Assembly: GCF_036898095.1 (NCBI RefSeq)
Contig: NC_090765.1
Span: forward strand, 28,566,915-28,630,914
Source of the DNA: Palaemon carinicauda
Lineage: Eukaryota; Arthropoda; Malacostraca; Decapoda; Palaemonidae
DNA: 64,000 nucleotides
Reading direction: 5' to 3'
Each line of letters begins with the position of its first letter. Positions within the stretch are counted from its first letter, which is position 1. Below the pieces are notes generated by a model. The model saw only the letters and a program-made list of their open reading frames with translations. It had not been told where the DNA came from and ran no database searches. Below, one piece after another: positions 55,501 through 64,000 of the stretch. The position numbers and the translations under genes are program-made.

Positions 55501-58252
55501 ACCCTACCATTTTAGGTTACAACAGTTCATAACAAATTATTCTAATTTGCAAGAAATCATAGATTCAGAGAATGAGGTTAAGACTGATAGGAACGTAAAG
55601 TTGCTTGGTTTAGTGTGGGATCGGGAAAAGGACTGTTTATCCACCAAGCCCATAAATCTTGACATTAAGGCCAATACCAAGAGGGAAGTTTTACGTACTA
55701 TTGCGTCGCAGTATGATCTTTATAATTTTAATGGCCCTTTACTTAATAGAAGCAGGCTCTTCCTACACAGATTACAATGTGATCAACACTTGAGTTGGGA
55801 TCAAGCACTGGATAAAGAACGTTCGAGAGAATGGCAAAATATTGCTAAGCAAGCAAATGCTGCTCCTGTCATCAAAGTTCCTAGGTTTGCGGGAAGCAGA
55901 GATGACACTTACAAGCTGATAGCTTATTCTGACAGTAGCAAATGTATATTTGGAGTAGTGATATACATACAGTGTATTTCCACAGGTAAGCTAAGTTTTG
56001 CTTTTGCAAAAAATCGTATGGTAGGAAAAAACCTTCAATCTAAAAGTATGCCTTCCCTTGAACTACAAAGTATTGCCTTAGCAGTGGAATGTCTCTTAGA
56101 TTTATACAAAGAATTATCGGGTCCCTCTTGCATTAAACCTATTAAGATTCAGGAATTAAGGGTTTATTCAGATAGCCTTGTAGCTTTATCTTGGATATAT
56201 TCGCACACTCACAATCTTGATAAACTACAGAAATGTTCTGTGTTTGTGAAAAACAGGTTACACGAGATTAGTGAACTGTGCTTAAAACACCCAGTTATAT
56301 TTTCGTTTGTATCTGGAGAAGAAAATCCCGGGGATTGTATTACACGTTGTCTCTCTTATAAATCACTCATGAAAACTAACTACCTTACAGGTCCAGACCT
56401 TGTAAATGCTCCAAGAATGGAACATAGTAAGGATACTTTGGAGTTTGTGGTACCAGATCCCAAAATGGATATTCAGATACCAGTAAACAGTTTGGGTGCC
56501 TACATTAGTAGTAAGGATATAGAAATTGAACATTTTCAGATGACTTCAAGAGTTTCTAGCTTTCATAGATTAATTTTGATTTATCGCAATGTTTTATTGT
56601 TTGTCAATAAGCTGAAAATTAAGGTGATGGCTAGGGATCCTGACAAATTTAACCATTTAAAGGCTTTTCGCAGTGATCATAATTTCTTTGCAGAGGCTAG
56701 TAGATTGTTGCTGTCCAGGGACCAGGGATGTTATTTTGCTGAAGAACTTGAATATTTTAACTCTAGAGAACGTTTACTTAAGGACGTGCCAAGAATAGTT
56801 GGACAACTTAATATTTATATTGACAGAGAAGGACTGTTAAGAGTACGAAGTAAGCTGTCCAGACTTAAAGATGAAGGGAGGTATAGGTTTCCTATTTTGT
56901 TGTCTAAGGATAGTACTTTAACTACATTGATTATCAGAGATTATCATGAACGGTTTGCTCATGCAGGTGTGTATTCTGTCTTGTCAGAGATGCGTAAAAT
57001 GTTTTGGATGTCTAAGTCTTATTCTACAGTTAAAAAGGTGTTGAAGTCTTGTGTTGTGTGTCGACGTTTTAATGAAAGGGCTATCAAGCTTAACCAGAAC
57101 TCTTACAGAGATTTCAGAATTAATGCACCAGAAATTCCTTTCAGGTATATTTTTATGGATTATATGGGTCCATATTTTGTGCATATTAACAGTCAAAAGG
57201 TTAAAGTCTGGTTATTATGTATAACTTGTAATTGGAGTAGGGCAATTAATTTAAAACTTTGCTATGACTTGTCGGTAAAGGAGTTCTTAAGAGCCTTCCA
57301 GTTACATTGTTTTGAGTTTGGTTTGCCAGAGTTATGCATTTCTGACATGGGCACTCAACTAGTAGCTGGAGCCAACATCATCATGGACTTTCTAAGGGAT
57401 CCCGAGGTCAAGCTGTATTTGGAGGAAAATGGAGTCAAACCGATTCAGTTTGAACATTTTTTCAAAGGCCAGAGCCAACTTGGATCGATGGTAGAGACTT
57501 GTGTTAAGATGACCAAGAAGCTCGTCTATGGTTCTATAAAAAATAATGTACTGAAGGTAAGGGACTTTGAATTTTTGATTGCTCAGACTGTACATTTAGT
57601 GAACAGAAGGCCTATTGCTTTCAAAGAGGCTTTGCGTGGGGAAAATTTAGACGCATCAGTTCCTCAGCCTATTACCCCTGAGAGCTTGATTCGTGGCTAT
57701 GACCTTACTTCTGTTAATATAATTCCCGATTTACAGAGGATACCAGAGATTGCAGATGATCCCACCTATACTCTTAACAAGTCAAGCAAAATTAAAAACT
57801 GCTTTTCTCATTTGAGAAAGGTTAGGAATAATCTTGTGGATTTGTATCATTCGGAGTTCCTGGCTACATTAACTCAGCAAGCTGTTGACAAAAAGAACAG
57901 ATACCTTCCTGTTAAACATACCTCTTTACAGAAGAATGATATTGTTTTAATAAAAGAACTCTATTGTAAGCCTAACCAGTATCCTATGGGTTTAGTTAAG
58001 GAAGTGACTGTCAATGATATTGGAGAAGTTACTGGTGCTGTTGTGTTGAAGGGCAAGACAAGAGAAATTACTAAGAGACACGTTTCTAACCTTATATTTC
58101 TTTTAAGGCCTGAGAACCAAATTGAGCAAGACAGTGTTGCTGAGAAGCCTATTGGTGATAATTTGCAGGGTCAGACTCGACGCGCATGTAAACCTAGAGT
58201 TGCTGCTGAAAGGTGTAAAAGGAAAAATAGGAAACTCTTAGGTTTCGAGTAG
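55433..58252 (+). CDS. Pao/BEL RT end, RNase H and integrase
   Basis: Open frame +1 relative to the first; sequence homologous to RT resumes directly after the T-run at 55493-55498, and the ATG at 55433 is probably not a true start. The RT connection has LQQFITNYSNL and VKLLGLVWDREKD. RNase H carries the four acidic positions Asp167, Glu210, Asp247 and Asp301 (AYSDSSK, LELQSIAL, VYSDSLVAL, NPGDCITR). The integrase has the H505/H510/C540/C543 zinc motif and the catalytic triad Asp576, Asp638, Glu688 (FMDYMGPY, ISDMGTQL, GSMVETCVK). It ends with a basic tail. All catalytic residues are present. Confidence 0.9.
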   Translation: MPLLLILLLNLNGPINRLKVFFEPYHFRLQQFITNYSNLQEIIDSENEVKTDRNVKLLGLVWDREKDCLSTKPINLDIKANTKREVLRTIASQYDLYNFNGPLLNRSRLFLHRLQCDQHLSWDQALDKERSREWQNIAKQANAAPVIKVPRFAGSRDDTYKLIAYSDSSKCIFGVVIYIQCISTGKLSFAFAKNRMVGKNLQSKSMPSLELQSIALAVECLLDLYKELSGPSCIKPIKIQELRVYSDSLVALSWIYSHTHNLDKLQKCSVFVKNRLHEISELCLKHPVIFSFVSGEENPGDCITRCLSYKSLMKTNYLTGPDLVNAPRMEHSKDTLEFVVPDPKMDIQIPVNSLGAYISSKDIEIEHFQMTSRVSSFHRLILIYRNVLLFVNKLKIKVMARDPDKFNHLKAFRSDHNFFAEASRLLLSRDQGCYFAEELEYFNSRERLLKDVPRIVGQLNIYIDREGLLRVRSKLSRLKDEGRYRFPILLSKDSTLTTLIIRDYHERFAHAGVYSVLSEMRKMFWMSKSYSTVKKVLKSCVVCRRFNERAIKLNQNSYRDFRINAPEIPFRYIFMDYMGPYFVHINSQKVKVWLLCITCNWSRAINLKLCYDLSVKEFLRAFQLHCFEFGLPELCISDMGTQLVAGANIIMDFLRDPEVKLYLEENGVKPIQFEHFFKGQSQLGSMVETCVKMTKKLVYGSIKNNVLKVRDFEFLIAQTVHLVNRRPIAFKEALRGENLDASVPQPITPESLIRGYDLTSVNIIPDLQRIPEIADDPTYTLNKSSKIKNCFSHLRKVRNNLVDLYHSEFLATLTQQAVDKKNRYLPVKHTSLQKNDIVLIKELYCKPNQYPMGLVKEVTVNDIGEVTGAVVLKGKTREITKRHVSNLIFLLRPENQIEQDSVAEKPIGDNLQGQTRRACKPRVAAERCKRKNRKLLGFE

Positions 58253-58363
58253 TTGATCTTGTAAACTTTTGGTTATGGTTTTTAGCTTTAAGGCAATTTG
58301 TTTGTTGTCGCTCGGGTATTGAATTAATTGGTATTTATGATTAAATTATTCAATAATTTAATG

Positions 58364-58375
58364 TTTTGTGGGGAG
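58364..58375 (+). promoter_or_regulatory. polypurine tract
   Basis: TTTTGTGGGGAG directly before the 3' LTR; the GTGGGGAG core is the expected plus-strand primer. Confidence 0.7.
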
Positions 58376-59420
58376 TATACGAAAAACTGTATCTATAGTA
58401 CATTTTTCAATTTTTTTTTTTATTTTTCTGGTTTCCTTGTATTTTGACTGATACGCAGTAAGATTAAAGGATCTTATTATTTAATTAATTGCATAAGCCT
58501 TGCTGTGTGCTTTAAATAGTTCGAGACACCATTTATATACCTTAATGAGCGTAACTACCTTGAATGCTAGTTACGCGTTTTATCGCCACCGCCGCTTAAA
58601 ACTACTGTTTACCTTGGCGAAGGTTATCCAAGACGGGGCAGATTCCTTCCACTCTTCACGGTGAACACAAGTGGCTAATATTCTTATAAATTGACGTGAA
58701 TATTATTTTCAGTATTGCATGAAGTCGTGTGCTGTTTCACAGTGAGAATAACTTTACCATGCGTTTCATGTAAGACTTCACGTTAATCATCCCTGCTTTC
58801 GTAATTACTGATGGGCGGGAAACGAGATCTGCTGCTACGTCCAAAGAGACTTTCCATCAAGATGTTATCAAGTTGGTGACCGTTGGATGGATTATTGCAC
58901 CGGAATGGATTACGCACCTGAATGGATTACTCAACTGAACAAACTAGCGCAAGGCATTCTTTAAGGTAGGTCTCGTTCCGTTTGGCACACAGAACAAGAC
59001 TTTAAAGTTGCCCTATTATTTTAGTGCGCCTTCATCAAACTTCTAAAAATAATCTCGATTCCTTAATTATCTCTTTAAGTCAGTCAAATTTTTTTTTACA
59101 CTTGCGAAATCCTTTAATTAACTGTGATATTAAATTTTAGAAAACTTTTGTAACTTTGTCTTGTCACAGATATTGAATTTTTTCTCGTTGATTGACAGCT
59201 TTCTTTTGGTTTTTTAGGATTCGAGGTATTCGAAGTGTAGGGGGATTTGGTAACCAGTGCCTAGGGTACCAAACATCTGGGCGGCTTCGTTGTCTTCCTG
59301 GGAATGTAATAGTTCAAGATAGCTTTTTACCTTGCTGAAAGTGTTGCTTCAGATTCACCTAATAAATGCTTGAATTTTTTGCATTCGTATTTTTTTACAT
59401 CTCTCTATTATTTTCGAATA
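58376..59420 (+). repeat. 3' LTR
   Basis: 1045 bp. Differences from the 5' LTR: one extra T in the early T-run, TTTAAATAGTT for TTTAAAGAGTT, AAAGAGACT for AAAGAAACT, and CTTTCTTTTGG for CTTTCCTTTGT (two changes). The flank is CCTGA. Confidence 0.95.
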
Positions 59421-59425
59421 CCTGA

Positions 59426-60327
59426 CAAGTCAGTTCTGGCAGCTCAGAACCTTTTACAGGGGCCATAGCTAAAACCAAGAAAGATTGCCACAATTCAAAC
59501 TGAAAACTTCAATGCATACACACAACACAACAGAATACTTGTAAACAACTATGTATGTAGACAATAGTCCTTATAGCTGTAACCAGCTGTTCATGACTCG
59601 TCACCATGATTTTTTGTCTATTATATTATAATTCTTGTTTTAATTTATTGGATATATTACCTTATTCTTATTTCATATTTAACAGTCTCAGATTAAGCAC
59701 TACGCATATCGTACAGTTGATAACCACTCACGAAAAAATTGTTCAGGTTAATAATGTAAAGAAGCCAACAGTGTTTCAATCAGGATACATGCACATAATT
59801 GTAATGCAATGTACAGTACACCTTTAAGAAGGATTAAAATGGTGTTGCCAGATGTAGCATATGTTTTTCTTTCTATTTCTAATATTTTATTTGTACTGTA
59901 CTGTATGTAGGCTGTACTATTATTTTCATACTGAATGTATATACAGTACTTAATAATTTCATAAAGAGAATTTTATTCAACTTGGTATTTCAAGTTATTG
60001 TATGATAGAGAGGCAGACACAAGGTCATATACAACAGCATAATGTGAATTTACTCTTTAAAATGATATTCAAGGCTAAGCAACTTCAAGTTGAAAATGGC
60101 ATAAGGCAAAATAATATAAAGAGGGGTATTACTGTAAATTCAAAATTTTGTGAAAGCTTTGTTTGTAAGTTATCAACTAGTTCTACAAAAAAGGTGATTT
60201 TTTTTCTGAATAAGAAAGAAAAAAGGCATTGTAATATGAAAAACAAAACAAGTGCAGAAAAATAATTACCAGTTACAATAATGTTTGCTGCAAGATTCTC
60301 ATTTCTTAAAGGGAAAACAGTAATTAT
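59426..60327. other. no recognisable feature
   Basis: AT-rich sequence with a small open stretch (60002-60265) that has no recognisable domain and simple composition. No MTPAP exon seen. Confidence 0.5.
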
Positions 60328-60520
60328 GTTATTTTTATTAGTAAAATAAATTTTTGAATATACTTACCCGATAATCATGTAGCTGTCAACTCCGTTGCCC
60401 GACAGAATTCTATGGAGGGATACGCCAGCTATCACAATACTAGAAGGGGGTGTACTTACCAGCGCCACCTGTGGCCAGGTACTCAAGTACTTCTTGTTGA
60501 CACCTCCTCAATTATTCCTC
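60328..60520 (+). repeat. inverted terminal repeat, DIRS A copy 2 (3' end)
   Basis: Same sequence as 30908-31100 with single changes (GGGGGTGTACTTACC for GGGGGTGTATTTACC). The partner ITR lies beyond the window. Confidence 0.88.
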
Positions 60521-60559
60521 GGTCCACTGGTTCTCTATGGGGAGGAAGGGAGGGTCGAT

Positions 60560-60660
60560 TAAATCATGATTATCGGGTAAGTATATTCAAAAATTTATTT
60601 TACTAATAAAAATAACATTTTTCAATATTAAACTTACCCGATAATCATGTAGCTGATTCA
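60560..60660. repeat. internal complementary region, DIRS A copy 2
   Basis: Identical in layout to 31140-31240: complement of the 3' terminal sequence joined to TTTTTCAATATTAAACTTAC. Confidence 0.85.
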
Positions 60661-61041
60661 CACCCAGGGGGGTGGGTAAAAAACCAGTGTACAAGACTAA
60701 AGGATAGCTAAGTATCCCGTATTTCATATAATCAGTTATCCACAATAACAATGAAATAATAAGTACCTGGTAAGGAAGTCGACTTGAACCGTTACTCTGC
60801 CTTTAATAAGATCGTCTTCCTTACTGAGCGCAGCGTTCCTCTTGGGAGGCTGAATCAACTCAATGGTGCTAAAGTATACAGGGCTGCAACCCATACTAAA
60901 GGACCTCATCACAACCTTTAACCTCGGCGCTTCTCAAGAAAGAATTGACCACCCGCCAAATCAACAAGGATGTGGAAGGCTTCTTAGCCGACCGTACAAC
61001 CCATAAAAAGTATTCAAGAGAAAGGTTAAAAAGTTATGGGA

Positions 61042-63162
61042 TTATGGGAATGTAGTGGCTGAGCCCTCGCCTACTACTGCATTCGTTGCTACGAATGGTC
61101 CCAGGGTGTAGCAGTACTCGTAAAGATACTGGACATCTTTGAGATAGAATGATGCGAACACTGACTTGCTTCTCCAATAGGTTGCATCCATAACACTCTG
61201 CAGAGAACGGTTCTGTTTGAAGGCCACTGAAGTAGCCACAGCTCTCACTTCATGTGTCCTTACCTTCAGCAAAGCAAGGTCTTCTTCCTTCAGATGAGAA
61301 TTTGCTTCTCTAATCAGAAGCCTGATGTAGTAAGAAACTGCATTCTTAGACATTGGTAGAGAAGGCTTCTTGATAGCACACCATAAGGCTTCTGATTGTC
61401 CTCGTAATGGTTTTGACCTTCTTAGATAGTACTTAAGAGCTCTAACTGGGCAAAGTACCCTCTCCAGTTCGTTCCCCACCATGTTGGACAGGCTTGGGAT
61501 CTCGAACGACTTAGGCCAAGGACGGGAAGGAAGCTCGTTTTTAGCCAAAAAACCGAGCTGCAAGGAACATGTAGCCGTTTCAGATGTGAAACCTATGTTC
61601 CTGCTGAAGGCGTGGATCTCACTTACTCTTTTAGCTGTTGCTAAGCACACGAGGAAAAGAGTTTTTAATGTGAGGTCCTTAAAAGAGGCTGATTGGAGCG
61701 GTTCAAATCTTGATGACATTAGGAACCTTAGGACCACGTCTAGATTCCAGCCTGGAGTGGACAACCGACGTTCCTTTGAGGTCTCAAAAGACCTAAGGAG
61801 GTCCTGTAGATCTTTGTTGGAGGAAAGATCCAAGCCTCTGTGGCGGAAAACCGCTGCCAACATACTTCTGTAACCCTTGATCGTAGGAGCTGATAGGGAT
61901 CTTACGTTCCTTAGATGTAACAGGAAGTCAGCAATCTGGGTTACAGTGGTACTGGTTGAGGAAACTGCATTGGCCTTGCACCAGCTTCGGAAGACTTCCC
62001 ATTTAGACTGATAGACTCTGAGAGTGGATGTCGTCCTTGCTCTGGCAATCGCTCTGGCTGCCTCCTTCGAAAAGCCTCTAGCTCTTGAGAGTCTTTCGAT
62101 AGTCTGAAGGCAGTCAGACGAAGAGCGTGGAGGTTTGGGTGTACCTTCTTTACGTGAGGTTGACGCAGAAGGTCCACTCTTAGAGGAAGAGTCCTGGGAA
62201 CGTCGACCAGCCATTGCAGTACCTCGGTGAACCATTCTCTCGCGGGCCAGAGGGGAGCAACCAACGTCAGCCGTGTCCCTTTGTGAGAGGCGAACTTCTG
62301 AAGTACCCTGTTGACAATCTTGAACGGCGGGAATGCATACAGGTCGAGATGGGACCAATCCAGCAGAAAGGCATCCACGTGAACTGCTGCTGGGTCTGGA
62401 ATCGGAGAACAATACAAGAGGAGCCTCTTGGTCATCGAGGTAGCGAAAAGATCTATGGTTGGCTGACCCCACAGGGCCCAAAGTCTGCTGCAAACATTCT
62501 TGTGAAGGGTCCACTCTGTGGGGATGACCTGACCCTTCCGGCTGAGGCGATCTGCCATGACATTCATATCGCCATGAAAGAGCCTCGTTACCAGCGTGAG
62601 CTTTCGATCTTTTGACCAAATGAGGAGGTCCCTTGCAATCTCGAACAACTTCCTCGAATGAGTCCCTCCCTGCTTGGAGATGTAAGCCAAGGCTGTGGTG
62701 TTGTCGGAGTTCACCTCCACCACCTTGTTTAGCTGGAGGGACTTGAAGTTTATCAAGGCCAGATGAACTGCCAACAACTCCTTGCAATTGATGTGAAGTG
62801 TTCTTTGCTCCTGATTCCATGTTCCCGAGCATTCCTGTCCGTCCAGTGTCGCACCCCAGCCCGTGTCCGATGCGTCCGAGAAGAGACGGTGGTCGGGGGT
62901 CTGAACGGCCAATGGTAGACCTTCCTTGAGAAGAATGCTGTTCTTCCACCACGTTAGAGTAGACCTCATCTCTTCGGAAACAGGAACTGAGACCGTCTCT
63001 AGCGTCATGTCCTTTATCCGGTGAGCAGCTAGATGATACTGAAGGGAGCGGAGGTGGAGTCTCCTTAACTCGATGAACAGGGCCAGCGATGAAAGTGTCC
63101 CTGTTAGACTCATCCACTGCCTGACTGAGCATCGGTTCCTTCTCAACATGCTCTGGATGCAT
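61042..63162 (-). CDS. DIRS A tyrosine recombinase (intact)
   Basis: 706 open codons; only about residues 350-706 look like recombinase, the first part being the alternative frame of RT/RNase H/MT, so the true start is uncertain. The SAM-like core has STLRVYQSKWEVFRSWCK and VTQIADFLLHLRNVRSLSA. The catalytic set of tyrosine recombinases is complete: Arg512 (ATAKRVSEIHAF), His637 and Arg640 (RTHEVRAVATSV), Trp663 in the His/Trp position (DATYWRSKSVF) and Tyr673 (FASFYLKDV). It would insert the circular DNA copy. It overlaps the RNase H/MT frame by 1.2 kb. Confidence 0.88.
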   Translation of the reverse strand: MHPEHVEKEPMLSQAVDESNRDTFIAGPVHRVKETPPPLPSVSSSCSPDKGHDARDGLSSCFRRDEVYSNVVEEQHSSQGRSTIGRSDPRPPSLLGRIGHGLGCDTGRTGMLGNMESGAKNTSHQLQGVVGSSSGLDKLQVPPAKQGGGGELRQHHSLGLHLQAGRDSFEEVVRDCKGPPHLVKRSKAHAGNEALSWRYECHGRSPQPEGSGHPHRVDPSQECLQQTLGPVGSANHRSFRYLDDQEAPLVLFSDSRPSSSSRGCLSAGLVPSRPVCIPAVQDCQQGTSEVRLSQRDTADVGCSPLARERMVHRGTAMAGRRSQDSSSKSGPSASTSRKEGTPKPPRSSSDCLQTIERLSRARGFSKEAARAIARARTTSTLRVYQSKWEVFRSWCKANAVSSTSTTVTQIADFLLHLRNVRSLSAPTIKGYRSMLAAVFRHRGLDLSSNKDLQDLLRSFETSKERRLSTPGWNLDVVLRFLMSSRFEPLQSASFKDLTLKTLFLVCLATAKRVSEIHAFSRNIGFTSETATCSLQLGFLAKNELPSRPWPKSFEIPSLSNMVGNELERVLCPVRALKYYLRRSKPLRGQSEALWCAIKKPSLPMSKNAVSYYIRLLIREANSHLKEEDLALLKVRTHEVRAVATSVAFKQNRSLQSVMDATYWRSKSVFASFYLKDVQYLYEYCYTLGPFVATNAVVGEGSATTFP

Positions 63163-63425
63163 TCTAGGGCTTGGAAGATCCTTGGGGCCGACGGAAAAGT
63201 CCGAAAAGCTCGACTCTGAAGATCCATACCCAAGGAGACAATGGTCTGGGATGGAACGAGCTGAGACTCCTCAAAATTGACCAGGAGGCCTAGTTCCTTG
63301 GTCAGATCCATAGTCCCTTTGAAAATCTCCAGACAGCGACGACTTGTGGGAGCTCTTAAAAGCCAGTCGTCTGACGGAGCCGGACACAAGATCATGATAC
63401 TGCTGCACAGTCTGTGAACTGTCAA
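61941..63425 (-). CDS. DIRS A RT end, RNase H and MT-like domains
   Basis: 494 open codons. Residues 17-25 (PSDDWLLRA) are the end of the RT active-site box, where YLDDWLL is expected; nothing upstream in frame resembles RT fingers or palm. RNase H is complete: Asp184 (LFSDASDTGWG), Glu216 (INCKELLAVHLA), Asp241 (VEVNSDNTTALAY), Asp292 (NVMADRLSR). Residues 320-410 are the conserved block after RNase H of DIRS elements, often called a methyltransferase domain (PTIDLFATSMTKR, YAFPPFKIV, LVAPLWPAREWF). The tail overlaps the recombinase in another frame. Confidence 0.85.
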   Translation of the reverse strand: MTVHRLCSSIMILCPAPSDDWLLRAPTSRRCLEIFKGTMDLTKELGLLVNFEESQLVPSQTIVSLGMDLQSRAFRTFPSAPRIFQALECIQSMLRRNRCSVRQWMSLTGTLSSLALFIELRRLHLRSLQYHLAAHRIKDMTLETVSVPVSEEMRSTLTWWKNSILLKEGLPLAVQTPDHRLFSDASDTGWGATLDGQECSGTWNQEQRTLHINCKELLAVHLALINFKSLQLNKVVEVNSDNTTALAYISKQGGTHSRKLFEIARDLLIWSKDRKLTLVTRLFHGDMNVMADRLSRKGQVIPTEWTLHKNVCSRLWALWGQPTIDLFATSMTKRLLLYCSPIPDPAAVHVDAFLLDWSHLDLYAFPPFKIVNRVLQKFASHKGTRLTLVAPLWPAREWFTEVLQWLVDVPRTLPLRVDLLRQPHVKKVHPNLHALRLTAFRLSKDSQELEAFRRRQPERLPEQGRHPLSESISLNGKSSEAGARPMQFPQPVPL

Positions 63426-63772
63426 TCATGGGCAAGCGAGGAAGTACAGTGACAACCCGAATCTGTCTAGACTGTCTGGGTCGTACAGACAACTCCTTAA
63501 CGGGTTGCTGAGGTTGCCGCACTGCGTCACAACAAGTCACTTCTGTTGGTTGTTGAACGTCTTCCCCGTGACACATTGACTCCGTAAACAGAAAATCCTC
63601 TAACAAGGACTAAGCTTGGACTGCATGTCATGCAACACAGCTCAAGGTCTATGGGAGAAGGTGTGGTAACAGACGGGATTAGCGACTGAAGTGGAACCAT
63701 AACCTTCCCTGTAAGCATGTTATGCTTAAATAAAAGTCCATAAGAGGTTATGCAGCTAAAGGTTCCCTCCAA
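63271..63772 (-). pseudogene. DIRS A gag-like sequence before the RT junction
   Basis: Two overlapping minus frames (63527-63772 and 63271-63606), conserved in copy 1 at 34100-34345 and 33844-34179. They have polar, Gln/Arg-rich composition (QPQQPVKELSVRPRQSRQ) and no recognisable domain. They pass out of frame into the truncated RT near 63425. Confidence 0.4.
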
Positions 63773-63976
63773 ATGACAGAGTCCTCAAGGGAATATCAGA
63801 AGGAGGGAGAAAAGAACTTTCTCATCTACAGGGACCTTATCCTAGAAAAGCTAAGTTCTCTGAGTGAGGGTTCACTGGTGCAAAAGCAGCAGACTAGAAG
63901 GCAACGTTATGAAACTGCTTGACAGTCTAGTGAGTTGGCAACAACCCAAGATGTGTGACTGAGAAGCATGCGGTAA

Positions 63977-64000
63977 GGTATGCAGAGCATGATGTATGCA
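63977..64000 (-). repeat. start of 16-bp tandem array, DIRS A copy 2
   Basis: TATGCAGAGCATGATGTATG, the first unit of the array seen in full at 34552-34745 in copy 1. It is truncated by the window end. Confidence 0.8.

Larger units (their letters stand above)
51302..59420 (+). mobile_element. complete Pao/BEL LTR retrotransposon
   Basis: 8.1 kb, flanked by the 5-bp duplication CCTGA (51297-51301 and 59421-59425). Two LTRs of 1044 and 1045 bases differ by four substitutions and one T-run length change, so the insertion is recent. A tRNA-type primer site, gag-protease-RT-RNase H-integrase in that order (the Pao/BEL order) and a polypurine tract are present. No envelope gene. The pol frame is split by one base inside RT. 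Confidence 0.95.
60328..64000 (-). mobile_element. DIRS retrotransposon A, copy 2 (cut by window end)
   Basis: Collinear with copy 1 (30908-34580) with a shift of 29420-29427 and only scattered differences. It includes the ITR (60328-60520), the ICR (60560-60660), intact recombinase and RNase H/MT frames, the truncated RT and part of gag. The 5' half lies beyond 64000. It has the same junction of gag-like sequence to the last RT motif as copy 1. Confidence 0.88.

Noticed and set aside
60002..60265. Plus-strand frame of 87 codons, lysine-rich
   Set aside because: AT-rich composition, no domain, no splice or promoter context; chance opening is likely.
62214..62615. Plus-strand frame of 133 codons in DIRS A copy 2 (also 32775-33197 in copy 1)
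   Set aside because: Antisense to the RNase H/MT frame and without any domain. Conservation between the copies follows from their overall similarity.

Overview
This is eukaryotic nuclear DNA, about 49% of which is made of DIRS-type (tyrosine-recombinase) retrotransposons. A decapod crustacean is the best guess. The grounds are the density and diversity of DIRS elements, a Pao/BEL element, P-element-like and piggyBac-like DNA transposons, and several interspersed repeats that I associate from memory with shrimp and prawn genomes. The species call is inference only. There is no operon structure, no rRNA or tRNA gene and no CRISPR.

The only host gene I can support is on the minus strand. Four exons of a mitochondrial poly(A) RNA polymerase (MTPAP/PAPD1-like) lie at 41673-41801, 30589-30677, 11410-11636 and 3704-3915. 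Their splice phases fit exactly (0, then 2+1, then 1+2) and their order matches the vertebrate protein. The introns between them (about 11, 19 and 7.5 kb) are filled with transposons. Earlier exons (catalytic DxD) and the 3' exons were not found and probably lie outside the window.

Layout: 1-2.4 kb, LINE 3' end whose tail has expanded into a 31-bp tandem array, then a truncated repeat; 2.4-3.4 kb, DIRS gag fragment; 4.4-9.9 kb, decayed P/THAP9-like transposon with inverted arms of about 1.5-1.9 kb, one arm carrying a SINE with a perfect target-site duplication; 11.7-20.8 kb, decayed DIRS element C with inverted terminal repeats (ITRs) and an internal complementary region (ICR); 21.3-23.3 kb, repeat interrupted by a LINE RT; 25.9-29.7 kb, 3'-truncated DIRS element D with an open RT frame; 30.9-37.8 kb, DIRS element A copy 1 (minus, decayed); 38.2-38.5 kb, piggyBac-type MITE; 39.8-43.9 kb, RT and recombinase remnants and another repeat copy; 45.2-50.1 kb, internally deleted DIRS element B (minus); 51.3-59.4 kb, very young complete Pao/BEL element; 60.3-64.0 kb, DIRS element A copy 2 (minus, cut by the window end) with intact overlapping recombinase and RNase H/MT frames.

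The most interesting system is DIRS family A. Two collinear copies share the same loss of the reverse-transcriptase core, yet one keeps an intact tyrosine recombinase overlapping an RNase H/methyltransferase frame. This suggests a deleted family that spreads using another element's RT. The Pao/BEL element is almost new (LTRs differ at five sites, 5-bp duplication) but has a one-base frame change inside RT at a UUU-UGA context and a YMDN active site.
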